The notes below the pieces were generated by a model. That model saw nothing but the letters and a program-made list of their open reading frames with translations. It was not told where the DNA came from and did no database searches. This document shows, piece by piece, positions 1 through 6,899 of a stretch of 12,062 bases of DNA. Within the stretch, counting starts at the first letter, position 1; each line of letters begins with the position of its first letter. Source of the DNA: Minisyncoccota bacterium (GTDB lineage Bacteria; Verrucomicrobiota; Lentisphaeria; Oligosphaerales; MVZH01); contig JAIPIM010000097.1 of the NCBI GenBank assembly GCA_021734725.1, forward strand, positions 1 to 12,062. Reading direction: 5' to 3'. The translations under genes and the position numbers were made by a program.

Positions 1-560
1 GTCCATGGCAATAACTGTATAATGGCTTCTGGCAAGTCCACGGAGCGGACACCTTCCAGCATGGCTTCGGCAATAGCGTGATTGGAATGGACCGCTTCCG
101 AACCGCCGCGCAAGAACACGGCGTTACCGGCTTTCAGGCAGAGTCCGGCGGCATCGGCCGTTACGTTTGGCCGTGCCTCGTAGATGATGGCTATCACACC
201 GATCGGGACACGCACTTTTTGTATTTTCATGCCATTGGGCCGTATCCAGGTGGCATCGATCTTCCCGACCGGATTTTCCAGTCCCACGAGCGTGCGCAGA
301 CCCTGCGCCATGTCGGTAATGCGTTCCGGTGACAGCTTCAACCTGTCGAGGAGGGCGCTGTTAAGGCCTTTTTTCCGGCCATTTTCCATGTCTTGTTTAT
401 TGGCCTTGAGGAGTTCCCCCTGGCGCTCCAGGAGGGCTGTTGCCATGGCCTCCAGGCAACGGTTTTTATGGGGTGCCTGAAGCATTGCGAGCTTGCGTGC
501 CGCCGCACGCGCTTCCCGGCCCATACGCAACAGTTCCGATGTATAATCTGGTGCAGTCAT
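1..560 (-). CDS. proA: Gamma-glutamyl phosphate reductase, 3' end outside window
   Basis: ProA reduces gamma-glutamyl phosphate to glutamate-5-semialdehyde with NADPH in the cytoplasm, the second step of proline synthesis. The window holds 186 codons of a family that is usually about 415-420 residues, so only the N-terminal NADPH-binding half is visible and the catalytic cysteine lies beyond the edge. Recognisable family signatures are VPIGVIAIIYEARPNVT near residues 118-134 and LCLKAGNAVFLRGGSEA near 140-156, both highly typical of ProA. The N-terminal helix contains repeated Arg and Ala, as usual. The ATG at 560-558 is preceded by AAAAGGATCG, a good ribosome site. It lies downstream of proB on the same strand, matching the common proB-proA order, although the 220-bp gap is longer than in most such operons. 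No frameshift is seen. Confidence 0.96.
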   Translation of the reverse strand, partial: MTAPDYTSELLRMGREARAAARKLAMLQAPHKNRCLEAMATALLERQGELLKANKQDMENGRKKGLNSALLDRLKLSPERITDMAQGLRTLVGLENPVGKIDATWIRPNGMKIQKVRVPIGVIAIIYEARPNVTADAAGLCLKAGNAVFLRGGSEAVHSNHAIAEAMLEGVRSVDLPEAIIQLLPW

Positions 561-617
561 ATGCGATCCTTTTGGGTTATTTGTCATAGACCCCTTAGCC
601 TCAATACTGTTGAGTCT

Positions 618-665
618 GGGTTTCGGGTGTCAGGAATGGAGCTGTCAGCCTGAAACCTGAAACCC
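618..665. repeat. Imperfect inverted repeat between proB and proA
   Basis: A 17-base arm at 618-634 (GGGTTTCGGGTGTCAGG) and its near reverse complement at 649-665 (CCTGAAACCTGAAACCC) match at 15 of 17 positions around a 14-base loop. The right arm itself contains a tandem CTGAAACC-type unit. In RNA from the proBA strand this would form a stable hairpin between the two genes. There is no T-run on either side, so it does not look like a simple intrinsic terminator. It could be a dispersed intergenic repeat or a processing or stability element. The function is unknown. Confidence 0.6.
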
Positions 666-680
666 GAACACTGATATCTC

Positions 681-734
681 TCCTCAAATCAACTGTATTA
701 CCCTGAGCCTGAATTATGCACGGCTTTTTGAGGA
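681..734. repeat. Short inverted repeat downstream of proB
   Basis: TCCTCAAA at 681-688 is the exact reverse complement of TTTGAGGA at 727-734, with 38 bases between. Just beyond it, TGACAC occurs twice with a 10-base period (758-763 and 768-773), 8 to 23 bases past the proB stop codon. With 8-base arms and a long loop this may be chance. It is recorded because the proB-proA gap holds several such elements and no gene. Confidence 0.3.
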
Positions 735-780
735 AACGCCATAGGACATTCACATTCTGACACGTTTTGACACCTTTGAG

Positions 781-1962
781 CTACGTCGTCAGCACCATGT
801 AATTTCTGTGAACCACGGCATCGTAGCCGTCGTAGCCGAGGATGCCCCGGATAGCGCGCGTGTGGCATCCCTTGATACGGGCGATCTCTTCGCTGCTATA
901 GTTTGTGACACCGCGAGCGATTTCCTTTTCCTGATCGGTCATAATACGGACGGTATCGCCGCGTTTAAAACAGCCTTTCACATTGACGATGCCGCTTGGC
1001 AGCAGACTGCGGCCCTGTTCCAGTAATGCTTGTTCTGCTCCGGCATCAACGATTATATCGCCGGCGTATTCTGAGAAGAACGCCAGGTATCGCTGACGTC
1101 CTCGCATGCGGGTAGACTTTGCCGCGGTGAACAAGGTTCCGACGTCCTTGCCGGCAAAAATATCGCTCAACACGGTGAAATCCCGGCCGTCCGCGATCCA
1201 GAGATTTTCTCCGGCTTTGGTAACATGCGCCGCGGCCTGCAGCTTTGTAATCATGCCGCCGACCGAGAAACGTTCGTCGTCGGTGCGACGAGCCATAGTC
1301 ATGATTGTGCGGGTCAGTTTCGGAACGACGCTTATGCGGTTGGTAAGGTGGTTGTCTTTCACCTCGTACAGTCCGTCCACGGATGTCAGGAGAATGGTGA
1401 GGTCCGCTTTGCTCATAACCGCGACCAGTGCGGCCAGCATATCATTGTCGCCGAATTTTATTTCATCGACGCTTACTGAATCGTTTTCATTGATTATCGG
1501 CAGGACTTTCCGGTTTAATAGAGCCTCGATGCAGGACGTGACATTGAGGTGTCGCTCCCGATCCTGAACATCGGCGGCGGTCAGTAGAATCTGGGCACAA
1601 TGGAATCCGTATTGCTGGCAAGCTGTTTCGTAAAGGTACATGAGTCGGCTCTGTCCCACGGCGGCGTGTGCCTGAAGTTGGGGCAGAGACGCTGGGCGTT
1701 TCGCGTTTTCCAGTACGAGCATACCGGCGCCTATGGCCCCGGAGCTCACCAGAATCACATCCAGTCCCGATGCCTGCAGAGCAGCCACCTGTGCGATCAA
1801 CTGCGTGATGCGTTCACCTTTTGAACTGTCATTAATGCTGGTAAGCAGGCGAGTCCCCACCTTGATGACCACTTTGCGGACATCGGTCAGGGCATGCGCA
1901 CGCTGTCCTGTATCTTGAAAGAGAACCTTCATAGTTACATCCGAGACCAGTACCGGCAACAT
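781..1962 (-). CDS. proB: Glutamate 5-kinase with C-terminal PUA domain
   Basis: ProB phosphorylates L-glutamate with ATP to gamma-glutamyl phosphate, the first and usually feedback-regulated step of proline synthesis. The amino-acid-kinase domain spans about residues 28-280. It shows VVIKVGTRLLT (31-41), the SSGAIGAG glycine loop (73-80), INENDSV (157-163), FGDNDMLAALVA (170-181) and the GGMITKLQAA motif (235-244). A PUA domain follows at about 300-380 with LPSGIVNVKGCFKRGDTVRI (321-340), as in the two-domain bacterial enzyme. At 393 residues it is somewhat longer than the usual 365-380. The extra length is at the N-terminus, so the second ATG at 1932 (383 residues) is a realistic start. Both starts have only a weak GGA-type ribosome site. 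It lies 67 bp after the vWA gene and 220 bp before proA on the same strand. Confidence 0.95.
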   Translation of the reverse strand: MLPVLVSDVTMKVLFQDTGQRAHALTDVRKVVIKVGTRLLTSINDSSKGERITQLIAQVAALQASGLDVILVSSGAIGAGMLVLENAKRPASLPQLQAHAAVGQSRLMYLYETACQQYGFHCAQILLTAADVQDRERHLNVTSCIEALLNRKVLPIINENDSVSVDEIKFGDNDMLAALVAVMSKADLTILLTSVDGLYEVKDNHLTNRISVVPKLTRTIMTMARRTDDERFSVGGMITKLQAAAHVTKAGENLWIADGRDFTVLSDIFAGKDVGTLFTAAKSTRMRGRQRYLAFFSEYAGDIIVDAGAEQALLEQGRSLLPSGIVNVKGCFKRGDTVRIMTDQEKEIARGVTNYSSEEIARIKGCHTRAIRGILGYDGYDAVVHRNYMVLTT

Positions 1963-2029
1963 TGGGGCGGATTCCGTCCAGGCATGATTACGCTAATGAT
2001 TAAGATGCGGACGAAGGCTGGCGACCTTT

Positions 2030-3793
2030 TCACAGGTACGGGATATGCAAATTATACTGTTCGACAAGTTTGTCCAGTTCGGCAGCCACGGCAGGACTTT
2101 GGGTCAGTATACGCTGCAGCACCAAGTGGAATGCCTTTTGTGCGACCCAGTCGTAGATGAGTTCTTCTCCCACCTCCGGTGCTTCCGCGGGGTTTCCATG
2201 GAATATGAATTCGGTGAGTTTATTATCGGCACTTCGGCCCGTCACCTGGATGGCGATTTCATCCAAGCCGCGCGGGTACCGGCCATAGATAGAGAGTGTT
2301 TCGCCGCGATAAAGGTGGGGCAGTTTTTTGGGGTATACATCGTCGGCGATCCGTCCCGTTGCATTAATTTCCAGGGATGAGACAATGACGTCGCTGTGGG
2401 TTCGTATGTAACCGGTGATTTTCGCTTCAAAGTTTTCGAGTTTCTCTTCATGCAGAGGGACACCGCGGTTACTGTACGCCAGCAGATCGAGCAGGAACCG
2501 GTTGGCATCTTCTCCGCAGCTGGCGGAATAAATGGACACCTGATCCCGATTTTCGTTATCAATACGTCGAATCAGTGTTTCGTTGTCAAGTTTATCTTTC
2601 ACCGTGGATTGACCGTCGGTGAAGATGAAGACGGTGAGTGGTCGGGCTGCGTGTGCTTCCTCCGCGCCGACAAAGGGTGCCAGTCCGGCATAAACGTCCG
2701 TGAGTCCGCCTCTCCACAATCCGCTGATGTACTCGCGTGCTTTCTCCAAGTTACTGTCTGTTACATCGACATACCGGTTGAATAAATTATCCGGTTCCAC
2801 CCGGAAGGAAACGACATTAAATCGGTCCGCGCGGTTCAAGTGCATAAGGGCTTGCAACGCTGCTTCCTTGAAGACTTTCAGTTTTGGCGGGGAGATACTG
2901 TTTGAACGGTCGATAAGGAAGAGCACGTCCTTCGGGATGGCCTGCAACCGGTCACTGCGCGGATTGGGGCGGATATCCACGCGAAAATAGCCGTGGCCGT
3001 TTTCCGGGCGATGTACCACCATTCGCAAGTCGAGCAATTGATCAATGGCCTGTATATGTTCGCCCCTGTCCGTAGTTCGCTGGGAACTTCCAGGTTCGGT
3101 TCCGGGCAGGGGGGGGAGATCGCCCGCCGGTGTCAGTTCGTGCGGTTCACGGTTGCCATTCCCCTCGTCCTCTGCTCGTTTAATCATGCTCGACAGATCC
3201 GGTTCACTATCCGGCATGACGAGGCGCATACCGACGCCCAGTGCCCCGCCGCTTCCTTCCCGGGGGCCCTCGTGCAACAGGCTTGGCAACATGTCATCGT
3301 CCGCGGGTTCTCGTGGGACTTTCGCGATAACATGTCGACCTGTCAGCGCTTCATCGGCCAGTTCATCGGCATCGATGGTCAGCAGTTCGGGACGTGGTGC
3401 GGAAGGGGGTTGAGGTGGTGCCGTCTTTTCGGGTGTCGGCAGCACAACTTTCTTGCCGAGCCCCTTCAATTCGAGCTTTGGTTTTGGGGCTTTGAGCAGG
3501 CTTTCGTCCTCCAGTATTTCGCGTACCCGACTGCTGTCTTCCAATGCTTTTTCCATCATGTCCGCAGTGTCGCGGGTGAATTTTACGGTGTCGATTTTGG
3601 TAGCGCCGAGGACACGTTCGCGGATATCAATTGTCTCCAGTCGCATGCGGCGTGGCTTTGTCGGCTTATCGCCTGCCAGGGGGAAGGCGCTGACTGAAAT
3701 AGTGTCGGCCATCCAGAGCAGTCCCACGTGAAGCACGCCCGAAAGGACAACGGCAAGAATACCGTACGCGGTGTTTTTTGATGTCTTCTTCAT
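2030..3793 (-). CDS. Membrane-anchored von Willebrand factor A domain protein
   Basis: The protein has 587 residues from the ATG at 3793. A lysine-rich start (MKKTSKN) leads into one hydrophobic helix at about 9-28, resembling a TonB-type signal anchor. Next comes a long low-complexity part (about 100-235) with a Pro/Lys stretch such as PTPEKTAPPQPPSAPRP, of the kind used to span the periplasm. A vWA domain follows at about 288-465. Its metal site (MIDAS) looks complete: DRSNS with D295, S297 and S299, T365 in GGLTD, and D393 in FTDGQS. The C-terminal 120 residues resemble the beta-rich part that follows vWA in inter-alpha-trypsin-inhibitor-like bacterial proteins; that comparison is from memory. 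It probably binds a protein partner through Mg2+ in the periplasm, and the partner is unknown. A GTG at 3808 would add five residues. ATG 3793 is preferred because it gives a normal signal-anchor start, though its GGTGA site is 11 bases away. Confidence 0.85.
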   Translation of the reverse strand: MKKTSKNTAYGILAVVLSGVLHVGLLWMADTISVSAFPLAGDKPTKPRRMRLETIDIRERVLGATKIDTVKFTRDTADMMEKALEDSSRVREILEDESLLKAPKPKLELKGLGKKVVLPTPEKTAPPQPPSAPRPELLTIDADELADEALTGRHVIAKVPREPADDDMLPSLLHEGPREGSGGALGVGMRLVMPDSEPDLSSMIKRAEDEGNGNREPHELTPAGDLPPLPGTEPGSSQRTTDRGEHIQAIDQLLDLRMVVHRPENGHGYFRVDIRPNPRSDRLQAIPKDVLFLIDRSNSISPPKLKVFKEAALQALMHLNRADRFNVVSFRVEPDNLFNRYVDVTDSNLEKAREYISGLWRGGLTDVYAGLAPFVGAEEAHAARPLTVFIFTDGQSTVKDKLDNETLIRRIDNENRDQVSIYSASCGEDANRFLLDLLAYSNRGVPLHEEKLENFEAKITGYIRTHSDVIVSSLEINATGRIADDVYPKKLPHLYRGETLSIYGRYPRGLDEIAIQVTGRSADNKLTEFIFHGNPAEAPEVGEELIYDWVAQKAFHLVLQRILTQSPAVAAELDKLVEQYNLHIPYL

Positions 3794-3857
3794 ATTTATG
3801 TTGGTCACCGCTTGGATTGCATTTGTTCGCGGTCCAGCCCATATTCTTTTATCTGGC

Positions 3858-3886
3858 TATATAATATGTTAACAAAATACCGTAAA
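3858..3886 (-). promoter_or_regulatory. Candidate sigma-70 promoter for the vWA-proB-proA block
   Basis: Read on the minus strand, TTTACG (3886-3881) is followed after exactly 17 bases by TATATA (3863-3858), each matching four of six consensus positions, about 50 bases before the vWA start. The spacer is AT-rich and contains the palindrome GTTAAC. On the plus strand the same stretch offers a perfect TATAAT (3860-3865) pointing towards cca, but no convincing -35 box lies at the right distance. The 138-bp gap between the two divergent genes is the only obvious place for promoters in both directions. Confidence 0.35.
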
Positions 3887-3946
3887 GCTTTTTCTTTTCA
3901 AATTAGGTCCCGGTCGCGTTCGACGCGTTTCGTGGACTGATCCGTC

Positions 3947-5326
3947 ATGGAATGGAGAGCCGTAGTGTCCGAGATTCGTTCCAATTATGCGCTGCCGAGC
4001 ATAACGCCTGCCGAACAAGCGGGGGACCGCATCATTCATCGTCTGCAGGAGGCAGGTTGTCTTGCATACCGTGTCGGCGGCAGTGTGCGTGATCGCCTGA
4101 TCGGTCGTATTCCGCGGGAAGTGGACGTTGCGACGGATGCGCCCCCTAGTCGGGTGCGGGAGCTTTTCACCAGTACTTATGCCGTAGGCGAGCAGTTTGG
4201 GGTTATTATCGTCCATGGCGACGACGGTGTTGATGTTGAGGTGGCCACCTTTCGCGAGGAACATGGATATGCTGACGGACGCCATCCCGCCCATGTTCGG
4301 TACTCGACTCCCGGGAAAGATGCTCGGCGTCGCGATTTCACCGTCAACGCTTTGTTCTATGACCCCCTGAGGCACGAGATTCGTGATTTTGTCAATGGTT
4401 TGGAGGACTTGCGGCGGGGTGTTATTCGTGCTATAGGGGACCCTTTTGAACGCTTTTCCGAGGACCGATTGCGTTTGTTGCGAGCGGTTCGCTTTGCAGC
4501 GGGATTGGGCTTTGAGTTGGAGAAGGATACACATGCAGCGATCGCGCGGCTGGCGCATACTGTCGGTACTGTCAGTGCCGAACGAGCAGCTGAGGAATTC
4601 AATAAGATGCTTACGGGGCCTGCGCCCGCCGGGGCATTTGACCTCCTTCGGAGGCTTGGGTTGCTTGATTGCTGGCTTCCGGAACTCAGTGCGCAGGCCG
4701 GTGTTCCCCAACCCCCGCAGTTTCACCCTGAGGGCGATGTGTGGGCGCATACCTGTCTGGCGTTATCCAGGGCTCCCTGTGCCATACCGGAACTGATGTG
4801 GTCTGTTCTTCTGCATGATATCGGCAAACCGCCGACCCACGTGTATGCCGACGGGCGTGATCGTTTTCCGAGTCATGCGAACCATGGAGCCGCATTGACT
4901 GGAGAGATATTGATACGCCTGCGTATGTCACGGCGGTTTACGGATACGGTGGCGCACTGTGTCCGGAATCACATGCGGTTCATGCATGTCCGTGATATGC
5001 GTCGGTCCACGCTGCGGCGTTTACTTGGCGACCCAACCTTTCCCCTTCAATTGGAGTTGCATCGCGTTGATTGTGCGGCAAGTCACGGCGATTTCACAAA
5101 TTACTGGTTTCTTCTCGACGCGGTTGCGGAGATGGCCGCGGAGCCGCCGGTTCCGGAACCATTGGTGCGTGGCACGGACATCATGGCACTCGGTGTACGG
5201 GAAGGGCCGGAAGTTGGAACCCTTCTTCGCATGGTTCAGGAGTGGCAACTTGAGGGCGAAGTCAGCAGTAAAGAAGAGGCCTTGATCCGCGTACTGGAAT
5301 ACATGCGTAAGACGGGCACTACTTGA
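3947..5326 (+). CDS. cca: CCA tRNA nucleotidyltransferase (class II, with HD domain)
   Basis: This enzyme adds or repairs the 3' CCA end of tRNAs using CTP and ATP. The class II nucleotidyltransferase head shows RVGGSVRDRLIGR (42-54), the carboxylate motif EVDVAT (58-63), VEVATFR (97-103), the RRRDFTVNAL motif (127-136) and the EDRLRLLRAVRF motif (172-183). The later HPEGDVWAHT (260-269) and LLHDIGKP (288-295) belong to an HD domain, as in long bacterial versions of about 450 residues. The usual D-x-D metal pair reads E58-V-D60 here. Class II poly(A) polymerase shares this fold, but the ED-x-x-R motif and the domain layout favour CCA addition. No ribosome site precedes the ATG at 3947, whereas GGAGAG at 3954-3959 sits 5 bases before an in-frame GTG at 3965, so the true start may be six codons later (453 residues). 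It is divergent from the vWA gene. Confidence 0.92.
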   Translation: MEWRAVVSEIRSNYALPSITPAEQAGDRIIHRLQEAGCLAYRVGGSVRDRLIGRIPREVDVATDAPPSRVRELFTSTYAVGEQFGVIIVHGDDGVDVEVATFREEHGYADGRHPAHVRYSTPGKDARRRDFTVNALFYDPLRHEIRDFVNGLEDLRRGVIRAIGDPFERFSEDRLRLLRAVRFAAGLGFELEKDTHAAIARLAHTVGTVSAERAAEEFNKMLTGPAPAGAFDLLRRLGLLDCWLPELSAQAGVPQPPQFHPEGDVWAHTCLALSRAPCAIPELMWSVLLHDIGKPPTHVYADGRDRFPSHANHGAALTGEILIRLRMSRRFTDTVAHCVRNHMRFMHVRDMRRSTLRRLLGDPTFPLQLELHRVDCAASHGDFTNYWFLLDAVAEMAAEPPVPEPLVRGTDIMALGVREGPEVGTLLRMVQEWQLEGEVSSKEEALIRVLEYMRKTGTT

Positions 5327-5342
5327 AGCGTTGCCGCGGTAA

Positions 5343-5443
5343 ACTATGGTACGTGTTTCCTTCACCCGCATGAGGCAGCGCGGAGACGGGAGCGTTTTGT
5401 CCGCGGGTAGACCTCCATAGCGAAAAGGTCTCGCGGCCATAGT
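5343..5443 (+). promoter_or_regulatory. Candidate structured RNA leader in the cca to UROD-like gap
   Basis: The 189-bp gap holds a strong hairpin: CCGCG (5401-5405), a GGT bulge, AGACCT (5409-5414), an 11-base loop, then AGGTCT (5426-5431) and CGCGG (5432-5436). Directly after it, CCATAGT (5437-5443) is the exact complement of ACTATGG (5343-5349) upstream, closing an outer helix. Inside, CCCG (5365-5368) can pair with CGGG (5387-5390). The hairpin loop carries a second CCATAG (5415-5420), so the upstream ACTATGG has two competing partners. No T-run follows, so this is not a plain terminator. It matches no riboswitch or ncRNA class that I recognise. The gap contains no gene. A role for the downstream gene is inference. 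Confidence 0.4.
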
Positions 5444-5515
5444 GAGATTTGAAGTTGGTTTTCGGCCGGACGGCTGTGCCTTTGGCGTTTGACAAAAAAA
5501 AAGGGTGATCACACC

Positions 5516-6541
5516 ATGACGCGTGAGCCGAATTTTGAAAACCTTCTTGCTGTCCTGCGGCGTGAAGTCCCGGAACGGCCGACTCTGTTCGAGTTCTTTA
5601 TGAACGGGACTATTTATCGTGAGGCAGCCGGTGAAGGCGTTGCGGATGAGAATACTCCCGCGGCAACCCTGCGATTAATGATCCAGGCGTTTCGAAACTT
5701 GGGGTACGACTACGCAACGGCGCCATCTTACGTCATGGATGCTCTGAGTTTTCCCAGGGGGCCGGTTGATACGGAACAAACGCGAAGTTTGAATCAGGGA
5801 TGTCCTATTACCGACCGTGAGAGCTTTGACCATTACGACTGGCCCGATCCCGATAGTGGAGACTATTCAATTTTGGACACTGTTGCGGGCGAGCTTCCCG
5901 ATGGCATGAAGCTTGTGGTCAGCGGGCCATCCGGCGTATTGGAGAACGTTATTGCGTTGGTTGGTTACGACAATCTCTGTTATTTGACAGTTGACGACCC
6001 GGAGCTGGTGGAGGAAATCTTTGCCGCCGTAGGTGATCGACTCGTTCGTTTTTACCGCAACTCTCTTGCCTTCGATACGGTGGGTGCAATGATATCGAAC
6101 GACGACTGGGGATTCAAGACACAGACAATGTTGCCTCCCGCCGACATGCGGCGTTATGTTTTCCCTTGGCACAAGCGTATTGTGGACATTTCCCATGCGT
6201 ATGCGAAGCCCGTGATTCTTCACTCGTGCGGCAAGTTTGAGGAAGTGTTTGACGACATTGTCGAGGACATGAAATTTGACGGTCGGCATTCGTATGAGGA
6301 CGCCATTGTGCCGGTGGAAGAAGCCTACGAGAAATACGGTGATCGCATTGCGATCTGCGGGGGGATTGATGTTGACTTCATATGTCGCTCCACTGCGGAT
6401 CAGGTATACCGGCGGTCTTGTGCTATGCTGGAGCGTTCCGCCGGTCGCGGGGGTTATGCTCTGGGCACGGGAAACAGTGTGCCCGAGTATGTTCCCAGGG
6501 AAAATTACTATGCCATGGTCCGTGCGGCGGTGGAGGCATAA
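5516..6541 (+). CDS. Uroporphyrinogen decarboxylase superfamily protein, not HemE
   Basis: The protein has 341 residues and a UROD-type TIM barrel. Recognisable parts are SGPSGVLENVIALVGYDNL (136-154), the DDWGFKTQTMLPPADMRRYV segment (196-215), LHSCGKFEEVFDDIVE (235-250), AICGGIDV (279-286) and a C-terminal GTGNSVPEYVPRENYYAMV (317-335). Methyltransferase relatives such as MtaA bind zinc through H-x-C plus a second distant cysteine. H236 and C238 are present here, but the C-terminal position where the other cysteine is expected reads GTGNSVP. True HemE lacks the HSCG motif, so haem synthesis is unlikely. The substrate is unknown; relatives act on corrinoid or pterin methyl transfer or are uncharacterised. 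ATG 5516 has AAGGGTGA about 8 bases upstream. An in-frame TTG at 5489 gives only a poly-lysine extension and is not preferred. gatC starts 40 bp downstream. Confidence 0.8.
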   Translation: MTREPNFENLLAVLRREVPERPTLFEFFMNGTIYREAAGEGVADENTPAATLRLMIQAFRNLGYDYATAPSYVMDALSFPRGPVDTEQTRSLNQGCPITDRESFDHYDWPDPDSGDYSILDTVAGELPDGMKLVVSGPSGVLENVIALVGYDNLCYLTVDDPELVEEIFAAVGDRLVRFYRNSLAFDTVGAMISNDDWGFKTQTMLPPADMRRYVFPWHKRIVDISHAYAKPVILHSCGKFEEVFDDIVEDMKFDGRHSYEDAIVPVEEAYEKYGDRIAICGGIDVDFICRSTADQVYRRSCAMLERSAGRGGYALGTGNSVPEYVPRENYYAMVRAAVEA

Positions 6542-6581
6542 GGTAAAGGTATTTGAATGTACGAGTTACATGAGGGAAACC

Positions 6582-6899
6582 ATGGGAAAAGGGCCGGATA
6601 CTTCTCACATTGATGTACGGTACGTTGCCGATTTAGCTCGGCTTGAGTTATCGGATGACGAGATTAAGCGTTATGAAGAGCAGCTTGGCGACGTCCTCCA
6701 CTACGTTGATCAGCTTGGTGAGGTGGACGTTTCGGGGGTGGATCCGACTGCCCACGCCATGCCGCTGACGAATGTGATGCGCGATGATCGGGAGTCGCCC
6801 GGTATACAACGAGACGACGTCTTGTCAAATGCGCCGGCCTCTCTTGAAGGCGGGCTTATCCGAGTGCCGGCTGTGATTGACGGCGAGGAGGGTGCGTGA
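6582..6899 (+). CDS. gatC: Asp-tRNA(Asn)/Glu-tRNA(Gln) amidotransferase subunit C
   Basis: GatC is the small subunit that wraps and stabilises GatA and GatB in the complex converting misacylated Glu-tRNA(Gln) or Asp-tRNA(Asn) to the amide form. The 105-residue product shows the family pattern: DVRYVADLARLELSDDEI near the N-terminus, then the LGDVLHYVDQLGEVDVSGVDPTAH core, then MRDDRE and NAPASLEGGLIRVPAVI near the end. The ATG at 6582 has GAGGGAAACC directly upstream, which is better than the in-frame ATG at 6570 that lacks a ribosome site. The stop codon TGA overlaps the gatA start (TGATG), a sign of translational coupling in the order gatC-gatA-gatB. Confidence 0.95.
   Translation: MGKGPDTSHIDVRYVADLARLELSDDEIKRYEEQLGDVLHYVDQLGEVDVSGVDPTAHAMPLTNVMRDDRESPGIQRDDVLSNAPASLEGGLIRVPAVIDGEEGA

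Noticed and set aside
2993..3697. 234-codon plus-strand frame
   Set aside because: It is a shadow of the vWA gene's low-complexity, proline-rich part on the opposite strand and shows no recognisable protein features.
3869..4750. 293-codon minus-strand frame
   Set aside because: It is antisense to cca, whose motifs are unmistakable; the product is rich in Arg and Pro, has no family pattern and has no ribosome site.
5489..5515. TTG start and a TTGACA -35-like box before the UROD-like gene
   Set aside because: The extension is a lysine run from poly-A and ATG 5516 has a suitable ribosome site. A -10 box at the right distance from TTGACA would fall at the ATG and is not there.
6276..6581. Upstream in-frame extension of gatC
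   Set aside because: It overlaps the UROD-like gene out of frame; GatC similarity and a good ribosome site support ATG 6582.
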